From Mucilaginibacter mallensis (lineage in GTDB: Bacteria; Bacteroidota; Bacteroidia; Sphingobacteriales; Sphingobacteriaceae): a DNA stretch of 64,000 nucleotides. Position numbers and translations under genes: made by a program. The stretch is from assembly GCF_900105165.1 (NCBI RefSeq), contig NZ_LT629740.1, positions 4,340,001 to 4,404,000 on the forward strand. The letters are read 5' to 3'. This document shows, piece after piece, positions 40,874-49,794 of this stretch. Under the pieces are notes generated by a model. That model was given only the letters and a program-made list of their open reading frames with translations. It had not been told where the DNA came from and searched no databases. Position 1 is the first letter of the stretch; every line of letters begins with the position of its first letter.

Positions 40874-40906
40874 AAAGGGTTTTAGATAATATTATGCAGT
40901 ATATAA

Positions 40907-40943
40907 TTATAATTGCCAGGGGTTATAATTTATGCAATTATAA
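40907..40943. promoter_or_regulatory. Inverted repeat in the gmd-cmk divergent promoter region
   Basis: TTATAATTGC (40907-40916) and GCAATTATAA (40934-40943) pair perfectly with a 17-base spacer, starting 34 bases upstream of the gmd ATG. It may be a protein-binding site, but A/T-rich sequence makes a chance palindrome possible. Confidence 0.4.
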
Positions 40944-41030
40944 AATACTATCATCACGATATATCAGCAAATATAAGAATGTTAAGTAACAGCGAACGCC
41001 TAAACTATTTTTTTGTATTTTAGTGGCTCT

Positions 41031-41714
41031 ATGAATACAAACATTGTTGTTGCAATTGATGGCTACTCATCATGCGGTAAGAGCACTTTAGCCAAGGCAT
41101 TAAGTAAAAAGCTTCATTTCATATACGTTGATAGTGGCGCGATGTATCGTGCTGTTGCGTTATATTTTTTACGCAATAACGTGGATATGACCGACCACGA
41201 ACAAATAGCGCAGGCTTTGCAAAACATACACTTAAATTTTCATTCGCGCGATTATCAAACGCATATTATATTGAATGGGGAAGAAGTATCGGAAGAAATA
41301 AGGCTGATGCCGGTATCAGAAAAAGTTGCTGCAGTGGCTTCGTTACACCAGGTACGTGTTGAAATGGTTAAACAACAACAGCGTATGGGAAAATCAAGCA
41401 ATATTGTAATGGATGGCCGCGATATTGGTACGGCTGTTTTTCCACATGCCCAGGTTAAGATATTTATGACTGCTGACCCGAAGATAAGGGCTGAAAGACG
41501 CTTTAAAGAACTTGCGCCTAAAAATCCGGATTTAACGCTTGAAGAGATATTTGAAAGTCTTGCCCATCGTGATTACCAGGATACCACACGTGCCGAAAGC
41601 CCTTTGATACGTGCGGACGATGCTATAATACTGGATAATACAGAGCTTACACCTGATGAACAGCTGCAATTTGTATTAGATAAAGTATTACCTTTTGTAG
41701 AGCAGACTAAATAA
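41031..41714 (+). CDS. cmk: Cytidylate kinase
   Basis: A 227-residue P-loop kinase that phosphorylates CMP and dCMP. It has the P-loop GYSSCGKSTLAK at about residues 12-23, the YVDSGAMYRAVA motif, VMDGRDIGTAVFP and RAERRFKEL of the CMP-binding and lid regions. The ATG at 41031 is chosen; an in-frame TTG at 41013 would add six atypical residues. Essential housekeeping function, with a possible indirect link to the CDP- and CMP-sugar pathways nearby, since these consume CTP. Confidence 0.95.
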   Translation: MNTNIVVAIDGYSSCGKSTLAKALSKKLHFIYVDSGAMYRAVALYFLRNNVDMTDHEQIAQALQNIHLNFHSRDYQTHIILNGEEVSEEIRLMPVSEKVAAVASLHQVRVEMVKQQQRMGKSSNIVMDGRDIGTAVFPHAQVKIFMTADPKIRAERRFKELAPKNPDLTLEEIFESLAHRDYQDTTRAESPLIRADDAIILDNTELTPDEQLQFVLDKVLPFVEQTK

Positions 41715-41759
41715 TACTTGGGATGCCATCTGTCGGGTAAACCTGCTCTTTATAAGTAA

Positions 41760-42647
41760 TTATTTAAAATAATGAGCAGGCATACCTTTTGCATCGGTTT
41801 TAACTGCAAAAACCCCTCCGCTCAACGGATACAGTTCCAGTTCTTCTTCAGTCATCTCGGCCCGGGCGGTGGTAATATACAGCGTATCCAGATTATCCCC
41901 ACCAAAGGCGCATGAGCTCACCTTGGGAGCCGGCACAGCAACCTTATGAATCATTTCGCCTGTTTGCGGATCAAACCTGGCTACACAAAAACCATCCCAT
42001 AAAGCAATCCACAGCATCCCTTCATTATCAATGGTCATGCCATCAGGGTACCCCTGTTCTTCAGGTATGGTAATGATTACTTTTTTATTGGCAATAGCGC
42101 CGGTTTGCCTGTCAAAATCATACTGCACAACCTGGCCGGTTGGCGTATCAATATAATACATTAAGCTACCATCGGCGTTCCAGGCAATCCCGTTTGAAAT
42201 AGATACACCACTTACCTTTTCCTCCATCGCAAAATTTTCACTAATGCAATATAATTCACTAACCTCTCTCACGCCGCTCATAGAATGAGTACCTACCCAA
42301 AAACGGCCTTCGTGATCACATTTACCATCGTTAAACCGTTTATTATGCATCAGATGGATGTCAGTATCTATTTTATAAGTTATTGTTCCGTCTGTAAGTT
42401 CAATAGTTGCAATACCATCTTCCAGGGCTACCAATACCTGTCCGTTATTTGTTGGTACTACTGTGCCAATTCTTTTTAATGTATTATAAGTTCTGTTTTG
42501 ATTGGTTACAGGATCAAACACATTAAATAACCTGCCTTCAATATCAACCCAATAAAGCTTGCTCTCCATATGGTTCCATATTGCTCCTTCGCCAAGCTGG
42601 GCTTTTGCATCAAAAATCAGGTCTGCAGTTATATGTTTTGTGTCCAT
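41760..42647 (-). CDS. SMP-30/gluconolactonase-family protein
   Basis: A 295-residue six-bladed beta-propeller of the SMP-30 family, calcium- or zinc-dependent sugar lactonases. The metal ligands seem to be present: Glu in LGEGAIWN near residue 20, Asn in SNGIAWNADGS near 150 and Asp in YPDGMTIDNEG near 200. HNKRFNDGKCDHEGRFWVGTH is also typical. The likely reaction is hydrolysis of a sugar lactone in sugar catabolism. No signal peptide. It is convergent with cmk and transcribed alone. Confidence 0.85.
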   Translation of the reverse strand: MDTKHITADLIFDAKAQLGEGAIWNHMESKLYWVDIEGRLFNVFDPVTNQNRTYNTLKRIGTVVPTNNGQVLVALEDGIATIELTDGTITYKIDTDIHLMHNKRFNDGKCDHEGRFWVGTHSMSGVREVSELYCISENFAMEEKVSGVSISNGIAWNADGSLMYYIDTPTGQVVQYDFDRQTGAIANKKVIITIPEEQGYPDGMTIDNEGMLWIALWDGFCVARFDPQTGEMIHKVAVPAPKVSSCAFGGDNLDTLYITTARAEMTEEELELYPLSGGVFAVKTDAKGMPAHYFK

Positions 42648-42983
42648 TATGGTGAATAAAATTTAAATGCTAAATATATAAATCATAATTTGGTTAAAAA
42701 GCCTGCACAACTTATTTCCCGAAAAGAAATTATTACAATTAAATAAAAAATTGTTTAACCGAACATTGCTGCAGTAGAAATAGTTTGAGAAAACTTTCTT
42801 AAGACTAAAAACCCGCTTTGGGAAAACAGGCCGCCTAACAAGTGTTATTCAACAGGTAATCATCCTGAATAAATTTTTTATTTAAACTTTCATTACTTAT
42901 AATTGTCTTACGTTCAACAATAAAACAATATTAAAAATTGTTTGTTTTTAACACAACAATAATTAAGTAAATCCCCTATAATC
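42648..42983. other. 336-base divergent intergenic region
   Basis: A/T-rich region between the lactonase gene (leftward) and the GH16 gene (rightward). No open frame of credible composition is present. TATATTTA on the minus strand about 25 bases before the lactonase start is one base from the -7 consensus. No strong -33 box, repeat or RNA signature is visible. Confidence 0.5.
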
Positions 42984-43844
42984 ATGACAAAATCATCTAA
43001 TCAAATTCGGAAATTCTATCCTAAAAACTGGGCAAAAACTGGAGCAATTATTTTTCTGCACCTTATTTGCTTTTTAGTAATTGGTGCAACTACGGCAAAT
43101 GCACAAGTCCTGACACGATCAGCAGTTTTGAGTAGTCGTCTAAATGTCGATACTATTATTAGCAGTAATTCATTTAATAGTACCTCAACCTTTAATACTT
43201 ACTGGCGTTATCTGTACCCGTGGGGATCAGATCATAACGGCGCAGCCAGAATGTATAAAGAAAATGTTTCAATAAACAATGGCATTTTAAAACTAACTGC
43301 AAACAGAATAACTACTGACGAAGGTTCAAGTAAATCTACCCCGTTTTTAAAAATCGATTACCATTCCGGAACTGTATCTAACCGCCAACCTATAGCTGTT
43401 ACTGATAGCTTTCCTGAATATCAAATCAGTGGTTATTTTAAGGTACCAATTGAAACCGGCGTATGGCCTGCGTTTTGGCTTACCGCAGTAAAAAGCTGGC
43501 CTCCTGAAATTGATATCCTGGAGTACATGGGAAGTAATATGTTAAGGCAAAACACTTTTACGCCCCCACATATTAGAACATCAAAATATTCAAATGTAGC
43601 CAGTGCCGAAAATACATGGCACCAATATAAGGTTGTTTTGAAAAAGTTGAATAATACGGATATTTCTGTTGAATATTATTTCGACGGGAAATTAACGCAG
43701 ATACATAAAGGAGCAAATTACTTTAATAAACCCATGTGGTTAATTATAAATTTACAGATGGAGGGTATGAGTGGTGGGCCCGGACCACAAACCGTAAGCT
43801 ATTATGCCAAAAATGTTCAAGTTATAAGATACAGAAGCTATTAA
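42984..43844 (+). CDS. Secreted glycoside hydrolase family 16 enzyme
   Basis: A 286-residue endo-acting beta-glycanase of family GH16 (laminarinase, agarase and related specificities). A long signal peptide ends at about residue 41 (TTANAQ). The jelly-roll domain has the diagnostic catalytic motif EIDILE: Glu175 nucleophile, Asp177 and Glu180 acid/base, preceded by VWPAFWLTAVKSW. No carbohydrate-binding module or sorting domain follows, so it is probably periplasmic or released. It lies on the opposite strand at the left border of the polysaccharide locus, which hints that it trims the polymer made there. The substrate is not predictable from sequence. The stem-loop at 43869-43904 ends the transcript. 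Confidence 0.88.
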   Translation: MTKSSNQIRKFYPKNWAKTGAIIFLHLICFLVIGATTANAQVLTRSAVLSSRLNVDTIISSNSFNSTSTFNTYWRYLYPWGSDHNGAARMYKENVSINNGILKLTANRITTDEGSSKSTPFLKIDYHSGTVSNRQPIAVTDSFPEYQISGYFKVPIETGVWPAFWLTAVKSWPPEIDILEYMGSNMLRQNTFTPPHIRTSKYSNVASAENTWHQYKVVLKKLNNTDISVEYYFDGKLTQIHKGANYFNKPMWLIINLQMEGMSGGPGPQTVSYYAKNVQVIRYRSY

Positions 43845-43868
43845 CAGGCAGATGTAATGATTACATAT

Positions 43869-43910
43869 AGCAAAAGGACTAATAGACTTATTAGCCCTTT
43901 TGCTGTTTTT
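43869..43910. terminator. Bidirectional terminator between GH16 and the polysaccharide operon
   Basis: AGCAAAAGG-A-CTAATA (43869-43884) pairs with TATTAG-C-CCTTTTGCT (43889-43904) around a four-base loop, and T6 follows on the plus strand. The stem overlaps the stop codon of the glycosyltransferase gene on the other strand. It should end the GH16 transcript and probably also blocks read-through from the long minus-strand operon. Confidence 0.85.
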
Positions 43911-44607
43911 TACGCATATATGAACCATATCGCATAAAAAACAATGGGTATTTTATTAGGTATCGTTTAAACAATTGCGGCTCGCTATATATACGATAGA
44001 CCCACCTGATATTGTACTTATCAAAAAAAGACGGATAATACCCTACTTTTTGGGCCGACTGGTGCAGATAGCCCCCGCAAGTATATCCATAGCCATTCCA
44101 GCCTGATTTTTTTAGTGTTATTAAAAACTCTTCTTGTTTGGGTGTGCCCATACCGCATATAACAACCGATATATCCTTATCTTTTAATATTTGCAGGGCT
44201 TCATCCATATCAGCAGCGCTATTAAAATAGCCATGCCTTACATAATTAAATTTAATATCATAAGCCTCTCCCAGATTTTTAGCAGCTTGTTCTATTACCC
44301 CCTCTTTGGTTCCAATTAAACCAATGTTAAGTTTATTTTCGCGGGCAAACTTAAAAACCAAAGGGGCAACCGAAGTATCATCAAAACTAAAGCGGTTAAT
44401 ATTTTTCTTGAGTGTTTTATTTATAACCTTAACAAGCCAAATACCATCAACGTACCAATAATCTACCCCGTTGGCAATATCAACTGATTTTTTAAGCAGA
44501 TCTATAGAATAAGGATTAACAAATGAAGTGATACCACGCTTGATGTTAAAATTTCCTAACTTACCAATAATGATATCCCAGCTTTGTTCAGCACGAACAT
44601 GTTTCAT
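43891..44607 (-). CDS. WecG/TagA/CpsF-family glycosyltransferase
   Basis: A 238-residue GT26 glycosyltransferase, a family that typically adds N-acetylmannosaminuronic acid, N-acetylmannosamine or glucose to an undecaprenyl-linked sugar. Conserved stretches: SFVNPYSIDLLKKS, YVDGIWLV, NIGLIGTKEGVIEQAAKNL and the signature VICGMGTPKQEEFL, then GGYLHQSAQKVGYYP with the WVYRIYSEPQLFKRYL tail that anchors the protein to the membrane. If the UDP-sugar dehydrogenase at 31137-32447 makes a HexNAc uronic acid, this enzyme could use it; that is inference. It is the last gene of the locus. Confidence 0.87.
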   Translation of the reverse strand: MKHVRAEQSWDIIIGKLGNFNIKRGITSFVNPYSIDLLKKSVDIANGVDYWYVDGIWLVKVINKTLKKNINRFSFDDTSVAPLVFKFARENKLNIGLIGTKEGVIEQAAKNLGEAYDIKFNYVRHGYFNSAADMDEALQILKDKDISVVICGMGTPKQEEFLITLKKSGWNGYGYTCGGYLHQSAQKVGYYPSFFDKYNIRWVYRIYSEPQLFKRYLIKYPLFFMRYGSYMRKKQQKG

Positions 44608-44702
44608 AAATTATTAACAATATTACAAAATAAATTAGGTTATCTCCTGCAATTATATAAATCGGCTACACTTAATTAAAAAAATAATAATTTCATTATC
44701 TG

Positions 44703-45821
44703 TTATGCTGTTTCTATCACATCAGAAAAGTTTTCAGTAAACTTTTGCCACGAGTTATTTTGGGCTATTTTAATCCTTTCCAAAGCATGTTCTGTATCAC
44801 TTGATATTGTAAACAAATTAATTTGCTCTAATATTTCATCATAAGTGTTACCTGTTATTAACAGGTTTTCGTACCTTAAAAAATTATACATTTTTGTTGC
44901 AACTATTGGAAGCCCTGTTGCAAAGCATTCATAAAATTTAGCTGGGATTATGCCGTTAGTGTACTCATTTACATTATATGGTAAAATGATGGCATCGAAT
45001 TTATTTATTATTTCAGGAAGCTGGTCAGATTTCACTACAGGTAATATTTCTATTAAGTTTGAAATATCAGTACTTTTTACTCCCCCAACTATAGTTATTA
45101 AAATTCCCTTCTCCGCTAAAAAATTCAAGAGGTTTATATCAATCTTAAGCGGATCAACCTGCCCGTAATAAATTAATTTACGGAGTTTGGTACGGCTTTG
45201 TGGCTTAAAGAATCTGTTAAATAATTTAAAATCAACAGCGGGTTCAATTATCTTTATTGTTTTTGATAATGCCGTATGCTTCTGCAACAAAAATTCACAA
45301 TCTACCACTACTGCATTTGCTTCTTTAATTAATTGATTTTCTATCTGCACCGTATCGGCAGGCATTTCTTTAAAAGCTTCAAAGTTTGATACGCAATCAT
45401 ATATGACTTTTGAAGGTTTTAAAAAATCAATCAATTGAAGATTTGTAGAGGTTGGAGCGTATATGATAAGTATACATTCATCATTTTTAAAATACGATGA
45501 TATTTTTGAAGCAAGCTTTTTTACAAAGAAAAGCTTGTTAAAAAGTCTGTTTATTTTAAAGGTTGAAGGTAATACAAACGGACTAACAACATTAACTGCA
45601 GCGTCGGAATGAGGGGTTTGAGTTTTAACAGATTTTAGCAGTCGGGAGAAAATCCGTGGTATGTCAGCAATTTGTGGGTTTCGCTTTGCCGCGCTCTCAA
45701 CAAAAACCACATTATAACCAAAATCAACTAAATTTTCTGCTAAATTCTGATGCCTTTGTTTCAGGAAGAGCCATTCAATATTGGCTAGTATTACTATGTC
45801 TTTTTTTTTCATGCCTGGCAT
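44703..45821 (-). CDS. Glycosyltransferase, GT-B fold (GT4/TuaH-like)
   Basis: A 372-residue glycosyltransferase with two Rossmann-like halves. The N-terminal half has VILANIEWLFLKQRHQNLAENL, similar to TuaH-type enzymes. The C-terminal half has LIYYGQVDPLKIDINLL and the sugar-nucleotide region LPYNVNEYTNGIIPAKFYECFATGLPIVAT, where the E-x7-E-like pattern is degenerate. The acceptor and donor cannot be named. Two ATGs, at 45821 and 45812, are both possible; the first lies two bases from the end of the upstream gene, so the two genes are co-translated. Confidence 0.8.
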   Translation of the reverse strand: MPGMKKKDIVILANIEWLFLKQRHQNLAENLVDFGYNVVFVESAAKRNPQIADIPRIFSRLLKSVKTQTPHSDAAVNVVSPFVLPSTFKINRLFNKLFFVKKLASKISSYFKNDECILIIYAPTSTNLQLIDFLKPSKVIYDCVSNFEAFKEMPADTVQIENQLIKEANAVVVDCEFLLQKHTALSKTIKIIEPAVDFKLFNRFFKPQSRTKLRKLIYYGQVDPLKIDINLLNFLAEKGILITIVGGVKSTDISNLIEILPVVKSDQLPEIINKFDAIILPYNVNEYTNGIIPAKFYECFATGLPIVATKMYNFLRYENLLITGNTYDEILEQINLFTISSDTEHALERIKIAQNNSWQKFTENFSDVIETA

Positions 45822-45822
45822 A

Positions 45823-47106
45823 TTACATCTTTTGCCTTAACAAAATGCGTTTAAGTCTTTTTAATTTACTTATGAATAACATGTAAAAAGTTGGCTTAAC
45901 AATAATTGGGTAATAAGTAGCATCACCAATTAATTCATTAATATAGTCAGATGCTTTGCCACTCCTGGTTACCCCTAAATGCCTTGAAAGGTATGTTTTA
46001 ATAGAATTATTCAGCTCATCCTGTACAAAATGGCTACTTAAGCTAGATAGGGCTTTCAACAAGTCATCCTTGGTTGTAGCATAGAATAAACACTTATTAT
46101 CGGGCTCAAAGTCATAAAACAGCTTTTCACCATGTGGGTTGTAATAAATTACAGGACGGCCAAGGCACAATGCCTCATGTATAAGCGAGCTAAACCTTGT
46201 TATTAATATGGTAGATTGCTTTAATGAATCATGAACTGTTGACGCGTTTGTTTTGATAAGGTTAAACTTTGAGAAATCACCACGGTCACGCGGATGCTGG
46301 CAAATTGCATAGTCGATATTTAATTCAGCGCATGACGATACAATATCCCCAACCCAGTTATCGCGGGCATCTTCGTAAATACCATAAGTAAAATTAACAT
46401 TTACAAATACGCTTAATTTTTCGGGTATAGGAAATGGCTTCAGCTCCTCATATCTTGGGTTACCGATAACAGCACAAACTTTACCACTTAGCGGAACATT
46501 TTTTAATGTAACCACACCCTGATAAATAGGCAGGCAGCAATAAAGCATTCTTTTGTCCCTTTTGTTAAAATCAATCACAGATTCCTGTATGCAAATTGTA
46601 TTGATATCATTCTTCATGAAATCAAGGTTTACTCTTTGCTCCAACGGGCCCCAATCATTTCCACATACAAGCAGATTATACTCCGTTACATTAGGAATGC
46701 TGAGTTCAAAATCTTTAGTAATCAATCCAATTTTTTCACCGGCACCTTTTGCGTTTTCACCTTTGCGGCTATACAGGTCCCATGGTAAGGTTTGTTTCTT
46801 TAATAAATTTTGAAACAAAAAGATGTGGGTATCATTAGAAACAAAAAAACATACTTTCCTATCAGTAACTGTAACTGCTTTTGCTGCAAAAGTTTCATAT
46901 TGAAATTGAGACAGGAAATCAGGATGATCAGTATTAAATGATTCCACAAGATCCTCTTCGATATAAATTTTGCTTATACTTATAATTGAGGCCAAATCTG
47001 TATAAGAATTAAGACCGGGACTATACCAAAGCCCGCAGGAGTTATCATTATGTTTAAGCAGGGTTAAAACATAATCAACGTTATTCTTAAAAAATACTAC
47101 AATCAT
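45823..47106 (-). CDS. Putative GT-B transferase, CDP-glycerol-glycerophosphotransferase-like
   Basis: A 427-residue protein of uncertain family. The C-terminal half looks like the donor-binding domain of a GT-B transferase: VCAVIGNPRYEEL, INYAICQHPRDRGDF-type region, then TRFSSLIHEALCLGRPVIYYNPHGEKLFY, which resembles the SSLI-EAL-GRPVI pattern of capsule and teichoic-acid polymerising enzymes. The N-terminal half has no clear motif. A polysaccharide or phosphopolyol transferase is the best guess. It sits inside the operon directly before the TuaH-like transferase with a one-base gap. Confidence 0.6.
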   Translation of the reverse strand: MIVVFFKNNVDYVLTLLKHNDNSCGLWYSPGLNSYTDLASIISISKIYIEEDLVESFNTDHPDFLSQFQYETFAAKAVTVTDRKVCFFVSNDTHIFLFQNLLKKQTLPWDLYSRKGENAKGAGEKIGLITKDFELSIPNVTEYNLLVCGNDWGPLEQRVNLDFMKNDINTICIQESVIDFNKRDKRMLYCCLPIYQGVVTLKNVPLSGKVCAVIGNPRYEELKPFPIPEKLSVFVNVNFTYGIYEDARDNWVGDIVSSCAELNIDYAICQHPRDRGDFSKFNLIKTNASTVHDSLKQSTILITRFSSLIHEALCLGRPVIYYNPHGEKLFYDFEPDNKCLFYATTKDDLLKALSSLSSHFVQDELNNSIKTYLSRHLGVTRSGKASDYINELIGDATYYPIIVKPTFYMLFISKLKRLKRILLRQKM

Positions 47107-47164
47107 TAATGAAATTATTTAAGCAAAATTTTAAAATGAGCACCTATAATCAAGGCAACAATCC

Positions 47165-47656
47165 TTAACCCTTATTTATAATCCTGGCAGGATTACCAAC
47201 TGCAACACTATTTGAAGGGATATCCTTTACGACAATCGAACCCGCCCCTATTACTACATTATCGCCTATATTTAAATCACCTAAAATGCAAACACCGGCA
47301 CCAATATTAACATTGTTACCAATAACAGGGCATTTACTATCGGCGCCTTTATTGCCAATTGTCAGGCTGTGCCTTAATACACAATTGTTTCCAATTCTTA
47401 CCGCGGGGTTCAGTACAATAGCATAACCATGCCATATTTGTGTGCCTGAACCTAAAACAGCTCCAAATGTGAGTTCAACACCTAGTAACCATTCCACAAA
47501 AAATATGTAGAGGACTAAATACCAGAAAAAGAACAATAAAAGAACTGGGGTAAACCTGATACGTATAGCTAATCTGTATAAGAGCAAAATGGTTCTGCCT
47601 TTTGGATTGCCTTTATTTGCGCTCCAATCTTGTAATATTGAGAAATTTCTTTTCAC
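47165..47656 (-). CDS. Hexapeptide-repeat acyltransferase, serine-acetyltransferase-like
   Basis: A 163-residue protein with an N-terminal hydrophobic helix pair (about 25-60) and a left-handed beta-helix from about 70 to 160 made of hexapeptides such as [51 protein letters not shown] split over successive turns. This resembles CysE-type acetyltransferases, but CysE proteins are longer and the setting is a polysaccharide operon, so O-acetylation of a sugar is more likely than cysteine synthesis. The start is a GTG at 47656; no ATG is available near the N-terminus. Confidence 0.8.
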   Translation of the reverse strand: MKRNFSILQDWSANKGNPKGRTILLLYRLAIRIRFTPVLLLFFFWYLVLYIFFVEWLLGVELTFGAVLGSGTQIWHGYAIVLNPAVRIGNNCVLRHSLTIGNKGADSKCPVIGNNVNIGAGVCILGDLNIGDNVVIGAGSIVVKDIPSNSVAVGNPARIINKG

Positions 47657-47679
47657 TTTATATTAAGTATTATAAATGA

Positions 47680-48930
47680 TTAGCCCATTATATTAAAAGT
47701 CTTTTTAGCCTGAATTGGAAATGGATATACATCTACCTTAGGCTTAACAATTTTCACTTCTTTACTTTTCGCTGCCACATAATATAAGAATCCTACAAAA
47801 ACTACGGTTCCTAAAAAGTTAGTTACCAGGTTATCAAAAAACATAAATGAATACCGCAGCAGATAAACCAAGGCAATCAAATACCCTTTGTTTTTAGATT
47901 TCTTAGCGAAAAATACACCTAATGAAATATCGGCTATTAAAAACAGGAATAACCCTACTACGCCTAAATCGTAAGCAATCTTTAAAAAATCATTGTGCAC
48001 CTCAAAAAATTGATCATAATAGTGGGGCGAAACATTGATGTATGAGCCTATGCCTTTTCCGAATAAAATTGTATCCCTGCTATTTAAATCTTTTAAATAA
48101 TAGCTCCAGTTCTGTAATCGCCATTTAAGAGAATCCAAACTCATATCTCCAAATCCGGAAGAACCACCAATTTTCACCTTATCATTCCAGTCAGTTTTAT
48201 CAGCTAAAGCAATTAATGCGGCATATATATAATAAAGACAATAAGCAGAAGCCGCAACGATTAAATTTTTAATAGCTTTAACCTTAACCCTGTCTACTGC
48301 AAAAACAGCAATTACAATTATTGTTGATGCGATTAAAGAGGTTCTACCGCCCAACACAATCATCAGTATAAATAAAAGGCCTATGATATGAAATTTAAGT
48401 TTTTCAATATTTAGTAATATTAAAAAACTTAAAAATAAGTTAGCAGAATTAGCGTGCCCAAAAACACTTCCGGTTGTGCTTTTATCACCCAAACCGGCAT
48501 AAGCTAATGGAACTTGTATACAAAGTACAAAGAAAAATATTTTCAGAAACTGAGCAAATTGCTCTTTGAAAAATGCGAAAGATAATTGATCAAGCCTTGT
48601 AGCATAATAACACGCTATAATATAATAAAAGAAATAGCTGAACAAGTCGCTAAACCCCTTTAGGCTAAACCCATTTAAATAAATGCTAAAAGCCGCATAT
48701 CCAAACAAAATCCAATACAGAAACAGCCCTTTCGGGAAAAGGCTTGAAGCCTTACTTTTTTGTAACTGGAGTACAACTATTACAAGTATGAATGCACTGA
48801 TAACATTTAATACAGTATTTGGAAATAATCTATATGTAAATAATAATTGGCAAAAGCTTCTGATAAGAATCATTTTAAAAATGAATTTATCAAACCTATA
48901 CTTTTTTGAATTTACACTCAGTTCGTTCAT
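47680..48930 (-). CDS. wzy: O-antigen polymerase or ligase, Wzy-like
   Basis: A 416-residue integral membrane protein with about 11 hydrophobic segments and a large periplasmic loop (about residues 245-310). Loop and flanks show the O-antigen ligase/polymerase pattern: GRTSLIAST in a cytoplasmic turn, FGKGIGSYINVSPHYYDQFF, then EVHNDFLKIAYDLGVVGLF, where the His-Asn and Gly residues are the family hallmark. In a Wzx/Wzy system it would link repeat units at the periplasmic side. Polymerase is favoured over the WaaL ligase by its position beside the flippase and transferases, but the two are not separable by sequence alone. Confidence 0.8.
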   Translation of the reverse strand: MNELSVNSKKYRFDKFIFKMILIRSFCQLLFTYRLFPNTVLNVISAFILVIVVLQLQKSKASSLFPKGLFLYWILFGYAAFSIYLNGFSLKGFSDLFSYFFYYIIACYYATRLDQLSFAFFKEQFAQFLKIFFFVLCIQVPLAYAGLGDKSTTGSVFGHANSANLFLSFLILLNIEKLKFHIIGLLFILMIVLGGRTSLIASTIIVIAVFAVDRVKVKAIKNLIVAASAYCLYYIYAALIALADKTDWNDKVKIGGSSGFGDMSLDSLKWRLQNWSYYLKDLNSRDTILFGKGIGSYINVSPHYYDQFFEVHNDFLKIAYDLGVVGLFLFLIADISLGVFFAKKSKNKGYLIALVYLLRYSFMFFDNLVTNFLGTVVFVGFLYYVAAKSKEVKIVKPKVDVYPFPIQAKKTFNIMG

Positions 48931-49048
48931 TTGGGATTATATTTCTATATATTAACTTCTCTTAATAAATAAAGCATCAAGAAGTAAGGATATATTATTT
49001 AAAAAGATTTATTTTACTGATTTTATTATACCTGTTAATATATTATAA

Positions 49049-49789
49049 TTAATCTAAATCCTTGAGTACATTACTTATACCACCATCTATGTTTAGATTG
49101 GCACCGTTTATAAAGCCTAATTTATCTTCGGCTAATAATAGTGCTAATTGCGAAACTTCCTGTGGCTTACCAATACGCTGACTTGGATGTAGCTCATTTA
49201 ACATGCGGACTTTGGCCTCATCATTATTAAAACCATCACGCAGCATTTGTGTATCTATAGCGGCCGGACTTATTGAATTTACTCTTACCCTGCCCTGCAA
49301 ATCAACAGAAAGAGCTTTAGTTAATCCTACTAATGCACTCTTTGAGGTTGCATAAGCTAAAAACCTCTTTTTTGTTAACTGATGGTGTATACTGGCAATA
49401 TTAATTATTGAACCATGAGAGCTTTCCAACCTATCAAGAAAAAGCTGGCTCAGCATTAAAGGGCCTGTTAAATTAACATTCAACGTTTGGTTCCAGTCGT
49501 CAATTTTAACTTCAGACAAGCTGCTCAATATTTGTACCGCTGCATTATTTATTAAAAGGAACAGCTCCGGGATCTCTTTATTTAAGATATCTTCCATGTG
49601 AACCTTATAAGCAGGCTCAGCACAATACCTGTGAAGATCAAACCGGATAAACTTTTCACAGTATGGTGAAGGCTGATCTACCAGATCAAGCCCCACCACG
49701 CGGTAATTACTTTCATTAAATGTGCGTGCCAACTGGCTGCCAATTCCGCCAAGTACGCCTGTTATTAATACCGTTTTTCTGTTATCCAT
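49049..49789 (-). CDS. Short-chain dehydrogenase/reductase of a CMP-sugar-like module
   Basis: A 246-residue classical SDR. The cofactor motif is TGVLGGIGSQLA at residues 10-21, NNAA follows near 85, the catalytic serine is in IINIASIHH and the Tyr-x3-Lys in YATSKSALVGLTKAL. The tail has the usual NGANLNIDGG. Substrate unknown. It lies five bases after the dehydrogenase gene at 49795-50730 and forms a tight trio with it and the NeuA-like gene, suggesting that all three act on one sugar or sugar acid. Confidence 0.85.
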   Translation of the reverse strand: MDNRKTVLITGVLGGIGSQLARTFNESNYRVVGLDLVDQPSPYCEKFIRFDLHRYCAEPAYKVHMEDILNKEIPELFLLINNAAVQILSSLSEVKIDDWNQTLNVNLTGPLMLSQLFLDRLESSHGSIINIASIHHQLTKKRFLAYATSKSALVGLTKALSVDLQGRVRVNSISPAAIDTQMLRDGFNNDEAKVRMLNELHPSQRIGKPQEVSQLALLLAEDKLGFINGANLNIDGGISNVLKDLD

Positions 49790-49794
49790 TCAAA

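Noticed and set aside
47165-47656. CysE serine O-acetyltransferase for cysteine synthesis
   Set aside because: It is much shorter than CysE, has a membrane-like N-terminus and sits in a polysaccharide operon.
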